Source: Microbacterium pumilum
GTDB taxonomy: Bacteria > Actinomycetota > Actinomycetes > Actinomycetales > Microbacteriaceae
Direction: 5' to 3'
DNA: 64,000 bases
NCBI RefSeq assembly: GCF_039530225.1
Contig: NZ_BAAAOH010000001.1
Location: 310,001-374,000, forward strand
Below are positions 48,606-57,031 of the stretch, piece by piece. The position numbers were made by a program, and so were the translations under genes. Each line of letters starts with the position of its first letter. Within the stretch, counting starts at the first letter, position 1. The notes beneath the pieces were generated by a model. The model was not told the DNA's origin, did no database searches, and worked only from the letters and a program-made list of their open reading frames with translations.

Positions 48606-49046
48606 ATGACCACCACCATCGACACCACCGAGGTCAAGCGCGCTGCACGCCGGGTATTGGAGGACATCTTTCCGACCGACGACGAGGCCGCCCTGATCGA
48701 AGCCTGCACGGCCGACTTCGTCAATCACGAGTCACCGGCAGGAACGCCTCCCGGCCCCGGGGGCGCCATCTTCTACATGCACGCCCTCGCCCGGGCGTTC
48801 TCAGATCAGCGCTGGACGATCCACCAGGTGGTCGCCGAACGCGACACCGCGGTGGTGTACTGCACGCACAGCGGCAGGCACACCGGAGACTTCTTCGGGC
48901 TGCCCGCGACGGGGCGGCACTTCGCGTATAGGCAGATGCACATCATCCGCATCGTCGACGGCAAGGGCGCCGAGCACTGGGCGGTCCGAGACGACGCAGC
49001 GCTGATGCAGCAGCTCACCGGCGCGACGTCGCCGCAGCGGGACTGA
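48606..49046 (+). CDS. SnoaL-like/ester cyclase-type protein
   Basis: 146 aa, ATG after GAGA. NTF2-like fold: LIEACTADFVNHESPAGTPPG, AFSDQRWTIHQVVAERDTAVVYCTHSGRHTGDFFG, GRHFAYRQMHIIRIVDGKGAEHWAVRD. This is the pattern of the polyketide-cyclase/ester-cyclase SnoaL-like group, used widely for small hydrophobic substrates. It is controlled, by position, by the divergent TetR. Confidence 0.82.
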   Translation: MTTTIDTTEVKRAARRVLEDIFPTDDEAALIEACTADFVNHESPAGTPPGPGGAIFYMHALARAFSDQRWTIHQVVAERDTAVVYCTHSGRHTGDFFGLPATGRHFAYRQMHIIRIVDGKGAEHWAVRDDAALMQQLTGATSPQRD

Positions 49047-49065
49047 CCCCAAGGAACGTGAGGAT

Positions 49066-49833
49066 GTGAGCAGCACGAGCATGCTCCGAGAGCATCGCGT
49101 GGGGACAGTCGGAGTCGGCGCGGCCGCGTGCGTCGCACTTCTCGTCGGCTGCGCTCCGAGCGCTGAGCGTGCGGGTTCCGAGCCGTCGACATCCGCGTCT
49201 CCCACCTCCTCAGCTGTCATCGAGATTCCCACTCCCGGTGCTGATTGGCAGACCATCGTGTATGAGCCGTTCGATGATCCGGTCGCGGCAGCGCCGTGGA
49301 TCTTCAAGGGCCCGCCCGACCCGGTGATCGAGGACGGGGCGATGAGCTATCCGGGTGTCGCAGGCTGGGCGGGGTACACCGACATCCCCCGCAGTCTTGG
49401 GCTCGGTGACCTCGAGTCGGTGCGCATCACAGTTAACGTCACGCTGGTGGGGATGTCAGGATACGGGGCCAGCTGCCACGACCGGTTCGACCACGGTGCC
49501 TATCGGTCTCCGGACCTGTACCGCCTCGCGGCGACGACGTCGGGCTCGACCATCGAGAAGATCACGGATGACGAGTCGCCCGTCGAACTCGCACACGGCG
49601 TCGGCAGCATCCCGGATCCGTTCACGGGCGAGATCAGACTGACCTGCCTCGCCACCGACGAGGGCTACTACCTGGAGGTGGCAGTCGACGGCAAGACGAC
49701 CGTTCAGGCGATCGACACTGAACTGCCCGCAATCGGGACCCACGCGCGCCTTTATGAGGCGACCACCGCGGACCGCAAGGCCGATCACGGCGTGGCGATC
49801 CTCGACGTGCGCGTCGAGTCGCCGGCGCCCTGA
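49066..49833 (+). CDS. Lipoprotein of unknown function
   Basis: 255 aa, GTG start after AGGAACGTGAGG. Lipobox VALLVGC with Cys29, then a Ser/Thr-rich spacer (SEPSTSASPTSS) and a globular domain that resembles a concanavalin-like jelly-roll (YEPFDDPVAAAPWIFKGPP... MSYPGVAGWAGYT). Anchored outside the membrane; substrate unknown. An ATG at 49081 is an alternative start. Confidence 0.7.
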   Translation: MSSTSMLREHRVGTVGVGAAACVALLVGCAPSAERAGSEPSTSASPTSSAVIEIPTPGADWQTIVYEPFDDPVAAAPWIFKGPPDPVIEDGAMSYPGVAGWAGYTDIPRSLGLGDLESVRITVNVTLVGMSGYGASCHDRFDHGAYRSPDLYRLAATTSGSTIEKITDDESPVELAHGVGSIPDPFTGEIRLTCLATDEGYYLEVAVDGKTTVQAIDTELPAIGTHARLYEATTADRKADHGVAILDVRVESPAP

Positions 49834-49872
49834 TCATCGCGATCGGCTCGTCGTTTCCGGCGGACCCGGAGC

Positions 49873-51198
49873 CTATTCACGTGCTGCTGCCTGTGCGGTG
49901 GGAAGGCGGACGATGAAGCGGGCTCCCACGGAGCAGTTCTCGTCGAGCATCAACGAGCCGCCGTGCATTTCGACGAGCTCGTGGACGATCGCGAGACCGA
50001 GACCGGCGCCCCCGGTATCCGTCGCTCGCGCATCATCCGCCCGGGCGAAGCGTTCGAACATGTGCTCGCGGAAGTCCGCGGGCACCCCGGCACCGTCGTC
50101 GCAGACAGTCAGTACGGCTTCGCCGGACGACTCTTCGAGTTCGATGTCGATGCGCGTCGAGCCGTACCGTGCGGCGTTGTCGAGCAGATTTCGCACCACC
50201 CTGGTCAGCTGAGTGTCGTCGCCCAGCACCTGCGCCGCCGACACGCGCGACACGTCGAGCGTCAGCCCGGTCTCACCCAACCTGCGCACTTCACTGAGGA
50301 CGATGTCATCGAGATCGACGGGCGTTCGGCGACCGGCAGCGGCGGGTTCATCGCTGCGGGCCAGCACGAGGAGGTCGTCGATGAGCCCCTCCAAGTGCCG
50401 AGCGTCGCGCAGCACACTCCGATGAGTTGCTGTCGGGTCTGCGGTCTGGGGGTGCGCGAGGTCGACTTCGAGCGCGGTGCGGATGCGGGTCAGCGGACTG
50501 CGGAGTTCATGGGAGGCGTCCGATACGAACCGGCGCTGGCGGTCGGCGGTCAGCTCGAGTCGCGCGAGCATCGAGTTCATGGTGCGCGCCAGCCGAGCGA
50601 TCTCATCATTCGTGCGCGGCTCCGGCACCCGCTCATCGAGATTGGATGCCCCGATCCGGGCCACCCGAACTCGGATCCGCTCCACCGGACTCAGCACCCG
50701 GCCCACCAGAATCCAAGTGGCCACGGCGAGCAGCGCGGTCGCGATCGGTACGGCGATGAAGAGGCTGCGAGTGAGGGCGGCCACACTTTCATCGACGTCG
50801 TCCAGCGGCGTCCCGACGATGACCGTCGACCCGTCGTGGGTCTGCGTCCGCACACGGAATCGGCCGCCATCCGAAGGGCTGTCGATCGTGTGGTTGGAGG
50901 CACCGGTAGAGGCCGTCGAGACATCGACGCTCGGGGCTCCGGCTGTCGCCGCGATGATGTCTCCTGACGAATCGATGACGATCGCGAACGACTCCTCATC
51001 ACCGCGTCCCGGGATGACGGCGCTCAACGTTCCGGCATCGAGTGCATCGGTGATCGTTCCCGCCGTGCGCTGCAGACTCTCGTCGACGCTGTCCGTCAGG
51101 ACCGCGCGCTGAGTGCTCACGAGCGCAAACCCCGCGAGTGTCAGCACGAGCAGCACGATGAGCGATGCCATCGCCGAGACGCTCGCGCGGACGCTCAT
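49873..51198 (-). CDS. Sensor histidine kinase (OmpR/PhoR-type partner)
   Basis: 441 aa. TM1 about 10-28 (LIVLLVLTLAGFALVS), an extracytoplasmic domain of about 135 aa, TM2 about 165-187, HAMP (GRVLSPVERIRVRVARI), HisKA with RFVSDASHELRSPLTRIRTA (phospho-His) and HATPase_c (LLDNAARYG, CDDGAGVP, GAGLGLAIV). Start ATG overlaps the regulator stop as TGATG. It probably senses an envelope signal; the neighbouring PepSY protein may modulate it. Confidence 0.92.
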   Translation of the reverse strand: MSVRASVSAMASLIVLLVLTLAGFALVSTQRAVLTDSVDESLQRTAGTITDALDAGTLSAVIPGRGDEESFAIVIDSSGDIIAATAGAPSVDVSTASTGASNHTIDSPSDGGRFRVRTQTHDGSTVIVGTPLDDVDESVAALTRSLFIAVPIATALLAVATWILVGRVLSPVERIRVRVARIGASNLDERVPEPRTNDEIARLARTMNSMLARLELTADRQRRFVSDASHELRSPLTRIRTALEVDLAHPQTADPTATHRSVLRDARHLEGLIDDLLVLARSDEPAAAGRRTPVDLDDIVLSEVRRLGETGLTLDVSRVSAAQVLGDDTQLTRVVRNLLDNAARYGSTRIDIELEESSGEAVLTVCDDGAGVPADFREHMFERFARADDARATDTGGAGLGLAIVHELVEMHGGSLMLDENCSVGARFIVRLPTAQAAARE

Positions 51199-51863
51199 CA
51201 GCTCAGACGGTATCCGGCGCCGCGGATCGTGCCGATCACCGCGGTCGGCGTCAGCGCCGCGATCTTGCGGCGCAGCCTCGCGACGTAGACCTCGACGATG
51301 TTCGGCTCGCCCTCGAAGTCGTCCTGCCACACACCGGCCAGGATCTCGGACTTGGACAGCACCTGACCCGCACGATGAAGAAAGAAGGCGAGCACATCGA
51401 ACTCGCGCGCGGTGAGCGCGAGTTCGGCGTCGTCGACCCATGCCCGCCGGGCGCGGAAGTCGACCCGCAGCGGTCCGGCGGCCATAGGGGGTGGCGCGCC
51501 GAGTGCTGCCCGCCTGATCAGCGCGTGCAGTCGTGCGACAAGCACCGGAAAGCTGAACGGCTTGACGAGATAGTCGTCAGCGCCGGTATCCAGACCCTCA
51601 GCCTCGTCGAGTTCGCCATCCTTCGCCGTCAGCATGAGCACCGGCGTCCAGTTCTCGGCGGCACGGAGGCCGGCGCAGACTCGGTAACCGCTGATTCCGG
51701 GCAGCATGATGTCGAGGACGATCGCGTCGTAACTGCCCTCGCGGGCTTTCCACAGTCCATCGACCCCGTTGTGCGCGACCTCGACCGTGAAACCCTCGGC
51801 GCCCAGTCCGCGCTCGATGTCCGCAGTCAGCCGTGCGTCGTCGTCCACCACGAGAACCTTCAC
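51198..51863 (-). CDS. OmpR/PhoB-family response regulator
   Basis: 221 aa, GTG start with GAGGGGG upstream. Receiver domain VLVVDDDARLT... AIVLDIMLPGISGY (phospho-Asp) ... LMLTAKD ... GADDYLVKPF; winged-helix output about 125-220 (LTAREFDVLAFFLHRAG, VEVYVARLRRKI, IGTIRGAGYRL). Partner of the overlapping kinase. It lies 109 nt downstream of the PepSY gene, probably in one operon. Confidence 0.93.
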   Translation of the reverse strand: MKVLVVDDDARLTADIERGLGAEGFTVEVAHNGVDGLWKAREGSYDAIVLDIMLPGISGYRVCAGLRAAENWTPVLMLTAKDGELDEAEGLDTGADDYLVKPFSFPVLVARLHALIRRAALGAPPPMAAGPLRVDFRARRAWVDDAELALTAREFDVLAFFLHRAGQVLSKSEILAGVWQDDFEGEPNIVEVYVARLRRKIAALTPTAVIGTIRGAGYRLS

Positions 51864-51972
51864 GGCACCCCCTCGGGATCTCTGCGCAGGCAAACGGCCC
51901 GCGGGTTCCGACGGATCCGCCGCTGCCAGCGTACGACGGTGTCGGGCCCCGTGGGCGCGCTCGGGAGCGGAG

Positions 51973-52299
51973 CTATTCGTCGTTCTCTGTGTCGGCTTTC
52001 GAGCCGACGACGGCGAAGCTCTCGTCGAGTTGCACATCGACCTGCGTGCCATCGCCCCGAGTGACCTCGACTTCGTAGAGGCTCTCCTCGTCACCGACCT
52101 CGGTGCCCGTGACTTCGCCCTCTCCGACGAAGTCGAGGGCCACTGCGCTGGCGCGATCGAGGGCGGCTCCGGTGATCGACTGCTCTGACGATTGGTCGTC
52201 AGCCGTGGTAGCCATCGCGGCCCCGACACCGCCTCCGACGAGGGCGACGGATGCCGCGGCGGCGGCCGCTGACACCGCGATACGTGACTTGCGTTCCAT
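51973..52299 (-). CDS. Exported PepSY-domain protein
   Basis: 108 aa, ATG at 52297-52299 after AAGGAGGATCACC. Signal peptide or anchor (SRIAVSAAAAAASVALVGGGVGAAMA), then ITGAALDRASAVALDFVGEGEVTGTEVGDEESLYEVEVTRGDGTQVDVQLDE-type PepSY pattern (about 48-98). PepSY modules usually inhibit proteases or modulate sensor kinases; its place before the two-component genes suggests the latter. Confidence 0.8.
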   Translation of the reverse strand: MERKSRIAVSAAAAAASVALVGGGVGAAMATTADDQSSEQSITGAALDRASAVALDFVGEGEVTGTEVGDEESLYEVEVTRGDGTQVDVQLDESFAVVGSKADTENDE

Positions 52300-52440
52300 G
52301 GTGATCCTCCTTGACATCTGCACCGTACTCGTCGGGTGCTGACCCCTGCCTGAACGGCCGAAGTCCGGTTCAGGTGCGCGTCAGCGCTGCAGAGGCACGA
52401 TGGCGGCGATCCGGCAGAAGCGCCGGGAGACGAGGAGCGC

Positions 52441-53256
52441 ATGATCATGTGGAATCCACGCACGGGATTGCTTACCATCGGCGGATTGGTGGCGTGTGCG
52501 GCTGCCGTCGCGGGCTGTGCTGCGACATCCGATCCATCGACCGCGAGCGCGGCACACCGTTCGACGGACCTGCCGGTGGGCAACGACCCCGTCGAGTTGG
52601 CTGCGGCGGAGTTCACCACCACGATCGACAACCCTTACTGGCCGATGGAGCCGGGCACCCGATGGACCTACCGCGAGGTCGAGGGCGGCGACGAGCTGAA
52701 GGTGGTTGTCGTCGTGACATCGGCAACGCGAGAGATCGCGAACGGGATCACCGCGCGGGTGGTGCGCGATACGGTCTTCCGCGGTGACGAGATCATCGAG
52801 GACACTTTCGACTGGTACGCCCAGGATGCCGCGGGCGCCATCTGGTATCTCGGGGAAGAGACCGCCGAATTCGAGAACGGCAAGGTCACCTCGCGCGCCG
52901 GATCATTCGAAGCCGGCGTCGATGGTGCATTGCCCGGCATCGCGGTCCCGGGAGATCCCGAGGCGGGAATGCAGTACCGCCAGGAGTATCTCGCCGGCGA
53001 AGCCGAAGACAACGGAGAGGTCTTCAGCACCCACGCAATGGCCGATACCCCACTCGGGCACTACACCGACGTCCTGTTGACCTGGGACACGATCTCGCTG
53101 GAACCCGACGTCGCAGAGCTGAAGTTCTACGCACCGGGGGTGGGACCGGTCCTCGCCCTCGGGGTGGCGGGAGGCCCGGGTGCTCGCGAGGAGCTCATCG
53201 CCATCGACACCGTGCCCGCCGGGACGGGCACCCAGCCACTCGGCCAGCCTGGCTGA
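52441..53256 (+). CDS. Lipoprotein of unknown function
   Basis: 271 aa, ATG after GAGGAG. Lipobox AVAGC at Cys26. Mature part begins with a Ser/Thr spacer and has a beta-rich region: NPYWPMEPGTRWTYREVEGGDE, TFDWYAQDAAGAIWYLGEETAEFENG, HYTDVLLTWDTISLEPDVAELKFYAPGVGPV. The WPMEPGTRWTY and KFYAPGVGPV pieces recur in secreted actinobacterial proteins of unknown role. Divergent from the PepSY gene. Confidence 0.72.
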   Translation: MIMWNPRTGLLTIGGLVACAAAVAGCAATSDPSTASAAHRSTDLPVGNDPVELAAAEFTTTIDNPYWPMEPGTRWTYREVEGGDELKVVVVVTSATREIANGITARVVRDTVFRGDEIIEDTFDWYAQDAAGAIWYLGEETAEFENGKVTSRAGSFEAGVDGALPGIAVPGDPEAGMQYRQEYLAGEAEDNGEVFSTHAMADTPLGHYTDVLLTWDTISLEPDVAELKFYAPGVGPVLALGVAGGPGAREELIAIDTVPAGTGTQPLGQPG

Positions 53257-53294
53257 GGTAATGAGGCCGACCGGGCGCGAGCCGAGCGGGCGAT

Positions 53295-53351
53295 CTCGGG
53301 ATGGCGGCCCGCCGTGGACATCGAGGACGGACCGCCCGGCGTCATCCCGAG
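53295..53351. terminator. Inverted repeat between convergent genes
   Basis: CTCGGGATG (53295-53303) pairs with CATCCCGAG (53343-53351), 9 bp perfect, around a GC-rich interior. The right arm covers the stop codon of the gene at 53342. Likely a bidirectional terminator lacking a T-tract. Confidence 0.45.
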
Positions 53352-53767
53352 TCCCGCACGCCACGGGAGAGGCCGCTCCGGGCGCGAGCGCGAGCACGAC
53401 GACTTAGCCACACGGCGGTGAGGCCGATGAGCGGCAGCTGCGTCGCGGCGTACAGGCCATGGAATGCATAGTGCTCGACCGTCTGTTCGGGATCGAATGG
53501 CAGGAACGGCAACGGCAGCACGCTGATCGCGCCCCCGACCAGATTGATCACGGCCCATGCGAGCAGCATCCAGGCCCCTGCCGTGCGCGTCGTGGGAACG
53601 AGCCACAGAGCCAGTGCTGCCATCCAGACCAAGGTCGGAAACAGCGAATCGGGAGTCGGGATCGTCTGTCCGGGGAACTCCGCCATGTTGTGGACGAAGA
53701 ACCCACACCACGCCAGTGCAGTGGCGGCGACCACCGCCACGACCGGCACCGCATTGCGCTTGGTCAC
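53342..53767 (-). CDS. Four-TM membrane protein coupled to the pseudo-hydrolase
   Basis: 141 aa. Four hydrophobic segments (VVAVVAATALAWCGFFV, LVWMAALALWLVP, AGAWMLLAWAVINLVGGAI, LYAATQLPLIGLTAVWL) and a basic C-terminal tail. Its ATG overlaps the hydrolase stop (ATGA 53764-53767), so it is the second gene of the TetR-controlled unit. Function unknown. Confidence 0.72.
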   Translation of the reverse strand: MTKRNAVPVVAVVAATALAWCGFFVHNMAEFPGQTIPTPDSLFPTLVWMAALALWLVPTTRTAGAWMLLAWAVINLVGGAISVLPLPFLPFDPEQTVEHYAFHGLYAATQLPLIGLTAVWLSRRARARARSGLSRGVRDSG

Positions 53768-54585
53768 GTGATGCTCCGCCAGAAGTCTTCGACGAGCTCC
53801 ACGGTTCGCCCTGGCTGCTCGAGCGGGATGAGGTACGCGGCATCGGCGACGACCTCGACCCGCCCATCCCGAACCTGGCTGATCGCCGCGCGAGCCTCGT
53901 CGGGCGTGAAGCCCGCGTGATCGGAGCCGGTCACGAAGAGCGTAGGAATGTCGATACCTGGGAGACGAGATTCGAGATCTTCTCGGCCGAGCGAGATGGA
54001 TCGGATGGCGTTGTACAGCCGTCGCCGGTCGGCGGTTCGCAGGAAGTCCGTCGTGAGCGCGACTGCCTCATGGTCGTGCTCGCGAGTGGCGGCTGAAAGC
54101 TGCACCTCCGCGACGCCGTCGGTGAGAAACTTCGCGGGCCCCAGGACGCGGTATGCCAGCGAGAGGAGCCGGACCCGGCGCCGTTCGGCCGAGCGATACG
54201 CACGCACCGGCGTCCCGAGGGCGATGAGACTGCGCAGCCGGCCGGGCTGATTCGTCGCGGCGACGATTCCGACATGGCCGCCCCACGCGTTTCCCACCCA
54301 GTCCACCTTGTCCGTCACGGCGAGCGCGTCGAGCACCTCGAACGCGGCCGCCGCGCAATCGCCCATGTTGTAGCGATGGCCGGGATCGCCGCTCTGTCCG
54401 TGGCCGGGTCCGTCGATCAGAATGAGCCGGCGATGTTCGGCGAGCTCAGGCTCCACTCGCTGCCAGCTGGTGCTGTCGATGAACAGGCTGTGCCACAGGA
54501 GCGCGACGGACCCATGCCCGACCTGACGCACATCCAGCGGTCCTACCCGGGTGGTGATGCGAAGCCTGTCGACTCGGGTGTCCAT
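53764..54585 (-). CDS. Alpha/beta-hydrolase-fold protein lacking catalytic Ser and His
   Basis: 273 aa; ATG at 54583-54585 with TGGAGGA upstream. The fold is plain: oxyanion region LLWHSLFIDSTSW, IDGPGHGQSGD, elbow VGNAWGGHVG, TLFVTGSDHAGF. But the nucleophile position holds Ala100 (GCG codon, one base from TCG Ser), and where the catalytic His should be (usually GxGHLIPLEQP) the sequence is DAAYLIPLEQP with Tyr251. Asp222 is kept. Either the protein binds a ligand without hydrolysis, or it is a recently inactivated enzyme. Controlled by the divergent TetR. Confidence 0.82.
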   Translation of the reverse strand: MDTRVDRLRITTRVGPLDVRQVGHGSVALLWHSLFIDSTSWQRVEPELAEHRRLILIDGPGHGQSGDPGHRYNMGDCAAAAFEVLDALAVTDKVDWVGNAWGGHVGIVAATNQPGRLRSLIALGTPVRAYRSAERRRVRLLSLAYRVLGPAKFLTDGVAEVQLSAATREHDHEAVALTTDFLRTADRRRLYNAIRSISLGREDLESRLPGIDIPTLFVTGSDHAGFTPDEARAAISQVRDGRVEVVADAAYLIPLEQPGRTVELVEDFWRSIT

Positions 54586-54601
54586 GCTGTCCTCCATCGA
54601 G

Positions 54602-54616
54602 CTTGACACTGTCAAG
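54602..54616. promoter_or_regulatory. TetR operator 1
   Basis: CTTGACA-C-TGTCAAG, perfect 7-bp arms, immediately upstream of the hydrolase gene start. Confidence 0.82.
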
Positions 54617-54631
54617 CGATAGGGTAGTCCC

Positions 54632-55300
54632 GTGCAGTTGACAGTGTCAAGCGATGAAGCCGGCGCCCCCGATGGTGCCGATTGGGGGCCAGGAACTCTC
54701 GAAGCCCGGCTTGTGAACGCCGCGCTCGCGCGCCTCGAGACGGTGTCCGCCGAGCAGCTCAGTATGCGCAAGCTCGCTGCGGAGATCGGCGTGAGCCATC
54801 AGGCTCCGTACACGCACTTTCGCAGCCGCACTCGGTTTCTTGCCGCGGTGGCCGGTGCCGGGCTCGCGACCGTCGCGGCCGAGGCGCGTGAGGCGGTCGC
54901 GCAGGCTGGAGCGGATCCGCTCGAGCAGATGCTCGCACTGGCCGATCACTACGTGACTTTCATCGAACGCCAACCCCACCTCTTCGACCTCGCATACGGT
55001 CCCTCAATACAGATGCGGGACCACCGGGCATTGCAGACGGCCGCGATCGCCTACTGGAGGCTGCTGCGCGAGGTAGTGGGCGCTTGCCAACCCGTCGACG
55101 TCAGCGACGGTGAGATTCAGAACCGGTGCGAGATCGCCGCGAGCACCGTCTACGGCATAGCGCGCATGGGCGCACACCACAAGATCCCGCGTCTCGTGCA
55201 GGCAACCCCGCGTGAACTCGTCGCCGCGGCACTGAGAACGCTGAATGTCGGATGGAATCCGCCGAACCAGCCCGTGCACAGCGACGACGCGGACGACTAG
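54632..55300 (+). CDS. TetR-family regulator (WHG-type C-terminus)
   Basis: 222 aa. N-terminal HTH: LVNAALARLETVSAEQLSMRKLAAEIGVSHQAPYTHFRSRTRFL (about 29-72), with the SHQAPYTHF recognition helix common to WHG-domain TetR proteins. The C-terminal domain is helical. The GTG at 54632 is the assumed start; a GTG at 54644 is possible. Twin palindromes overlap and precede its start and that of the divergent hydrolase gene. Confidence 0.86.
   Translation: MQLTVSSDEAGAPDGADWGPGTLEARLVNAALARLETVSAEQLSMRKLAAEIGVSHQAPYTHFRSRTRFLAAVAGAGLATVAAEAREAVAQAGADPLEQMLALADHYVTFIERQPHLFDLAYGPSIQMRDHRALQTAAIAYWRLLREVVGACQPVDVSDGEIQNRCEIAASTVYGIARMGAHHKIPRLVQATPRELVAAALRTLNVGWNPPNQPVHSDDADD
54637..54651. promoter_or_regulatory. 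TetR operator 2, inside the regulator gene start
   Basis: TTGACA-G-TGTCAA core, reverse complement of operator 1. It lies within the first codons of the TetR gene (GTG at 54632), so occupation would block its own initiation. Confidence 0.78.
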
Positions 55301-55347
55301 CTCGCGGCAGGTGTCCGGCAAGAGTTGCGCCGGCCTCTGGCCCACGC

Positions 55348-55545
55348 TCAGGCACTCAGGACATCCAGTACGTGGTAGATGAGGTACGCCGGCCAGACCG
55401 TGGCCTGCAGCAGGCCGAGCACGACCGCCCAGAACCTGCCGTCCGACTGCGAGATGAAGTAGACCGCCGCACCGATGTAGGCAAGCAGGAAGAAGAATCC
55501 CCACGGAGCGGCCGATTCCACCACCCGTGTCCGCCGCTCGCTCAT
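55348..55545 (-). CDS. Small two-TM membrane protein in the second Dos-box cluster
   Basis: 65 aa, starting at the ATG at 55543-55545 that overlaps the stop of a 24-codon leader ORF (ATGA). Two helices: APWGFFFLLAYIGAAVYFI and FWAVVLGLLQATVWPAYLIYHVLDVL. The family is not recognised. Expression is tied to the Dos-box-like site at 55671-55684 through the leader. Confidence 0.7.
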   Translation of the reverse strand: MSERRTRVVESAAPWGFFFLLAYIGAAVYFISQSDGRFWAVVLGLLQATVWPAYLIYHVLDVLSA

Positions 55546-55616
55546 CGTCGCCCGCCGATTGCTGCGGAGTGAAGGTCCGACATCCGGATGTCGCTGGTTC
55601 GAAGCACGTTGCCCAC
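55542..55616 (-). CDS. 24-aa leader ORF coupled to the small membrane protein
   Basis: GTG at 55614-55616 with a strong AAGGAGG 5 nt upstream; 24 codons (VGNVLRTSDIRMSDLHSAAI then GGRR) and a TGA that overlaps the next ATG. The good ribosome site and coupling support real translation. It begins 54 nt after the Dos-box-like site. It may be a short functional peptide or a translation feeder. Confidence 0.5.
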   Translation of the reverse strand: MGNVLRTSDIRMSDLHSAAIGGRR

Positions 55617-55670
55617 GGCAGCCTCCTTGGGTGTTGCGACCAGCGTTGCGGTGCGGGCCGGTGATGCACA

Positions 55671-55684
55671 GGGGCGAAGGTCCC
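55671..55684 (-). promoter_or_regulatory. Dos-box-like site for the leader/small membrane protein
   Basis: Reads GGGACCTTCGCCCC on the minus strand, 54 nt before the leader GTG. It lies 51 kb from the DosRS-like genes. Confidence 0.7.
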
Positions 55685-55766
55685 GCCGGACCACCACGCC
55701 GTCGCCCGCCTCGCCCGAGTGTCGCCGGGTCTCCACAGAACGGCCGGGTGGAGCCGGACGAGGGCT

Positions 55767-56903
55767 TCACCTGTGCGGTTCGACTCGGAGGGCGGCATCC
55801 AGGAAACCGATCACATGCTCCCGCCAGTCAGCGGGGTCCGTGCGAAGGGCTGCCACGTGGCCGGCACCGGACACGACCCACACCTGTACACGCGAGGGGT
55901 CGAGCGCGGCGAGCCGCACGGCGACCGACTCCTCGTCGGGGCGGTCTCCGGCCGCGATAAGAAGCATCGCCGTCGGCGAGGAATGGTGGACCGACGCCTC
56001 GAGCGTCGGCGGCGGATCGGCGGGCGTGAGCAAGTCCACGAGACCGTACGTGCCCGCGTCGAGCACTCCTTGCACGAGCCCGAGCACACCGTATTCATCG
56101 GCCAGCCACGCCTTATCCGCCGCGGTACGGCCCGTCGCACCCTCGGCCACCACCGCTCGGATCCGCCGGTCGACTCCGGCCGCACCGATGCCCTCCTCGG
56201 CGCCCATCGAGAGCCCGACCACCCCGATACGCCCCGCATCGACGTCCCGTCGATCCGCCAGAAGATCGACGGCCGCCTGGGTGTCGAGCTCGCCGTACCA
56301 GCCGAGATCCATGGCCTGCCCACCGCTCTCCCCGTGACCGCGAGCGTCCGTGGCCAGCACCCCGTACCCGGCGTCGTTGAGCACGCGCGCGTGCTGCATG
56401 ACATCCGCGGTCGTGGATCCGGCTCCGTGGCGCAGCACGACCGCAGCGCCGTTGTGTGATGGGAGGTACCAGCCCGCCAAGCGTTCGCCGTCGGCCGAGA
56501 TCATCTCGACCCGTGTCGCGTCGGCCGGGAGCGAGGCGTCGGACGATGCATGCGGCGGATAGACCGCGGCCAGTGCAAGCGACAGACAGTACAGTCCGAC
56601 GAGGACCGCCAGACTCCACGGAGCCAAGATCAGGCGGGCCCAGCTGCGAACGGCGTGGAACAGCAGTGTTCCGGCGATGGCTACGAGCGTCATCCCGACG
56701 ACCAGGGGAACGAGCGTGAGCGTCGTGCCTGCCACGCCGTCACCCGCGCGTGGTAGACCGACCCCGAGACCCACCGACACCACGATCCAGCCCAGGAGCG
56801 TGGCGACGATCGCGAGAAGCAGCCGAGGTCCGGAGGTATGCGCCAGCGGGCGGCCCGGCGTCTCAAGTGCGGGTCGCTCCCTTGGTCCTGAAGACACGAT
56901 CAT
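55767..56903 (-). CDS. Membrane-anchored alpha/beta hydrolase
   Basis: 378 aa from the ATG at 56901-56903; no ribosome site is visible. Three or four N-terminal TM helices (LLLAIVATLLGWIVVSVGLG, LTLVPLVVGMTLVAIAGTLL, LILAPWSLAVLVGLYCL) precede a hydrolase domain with ADARGHGESGG, nucleophile elbow GLSMGAEEG and catalytic His in SGAGHVAAL. The triad is intact, unlike in the hydrolase at 53764. It acts on the outer or inner face of the membrane on an unknown ester. No Dos-box-like site is near its start. Confidence 0.82.
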   Translation of the reverse strand: MIVSSGPRERPALETPGRPLAHTSGPRLLLAIVATLLGWIVVSVGLGVGLPRAGDGVAGTTLTLVPLVVGMTLVAIAGTLLFHAVRSWARLILAPWSLAVLVGLYCLSLALAAVYPPHASSDASLPADATRVEMISADGERLAGWYLPSHNGAAVVLRHGAGSTTADVMQHARVLNDAGYGVLATDARGHGESGGQAMDLGWYGELDTQAAVDLLADRRDVDAGRIGVVGLSMGAEEGIGAAGVDRRIRAVVAEGATGRTAADKAWLADEYGVLGLVQGVLDAGTYGLVDLLTPADPPPTLEASVHHSSPTAMLLIAAGDRPDEESVAVRLAALDPSRVQVWVVSGAGHVAALRTDPADWREHVIGFLDAALRVEPHR

Positions 56904-57031
56904 GGCGTAGGCCCACGACGACCGGCCGGTTCTGCGGCCGGTCTGTGACCGGCGTGGTCGTCTGGGGTGTGGTGAATGGTGTCGATTCGTGTACTCCTCG
57001 CAGAAGGGCGCGCAAGAAGCGGATGGAGTGA

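Noticed and set aside
52348..52362. GGCCGAAGTCCGG before the lipoprotein gene looks like half a Dos box.
   Set aside because: The half-sites are one base too close and the second half is mismatched.
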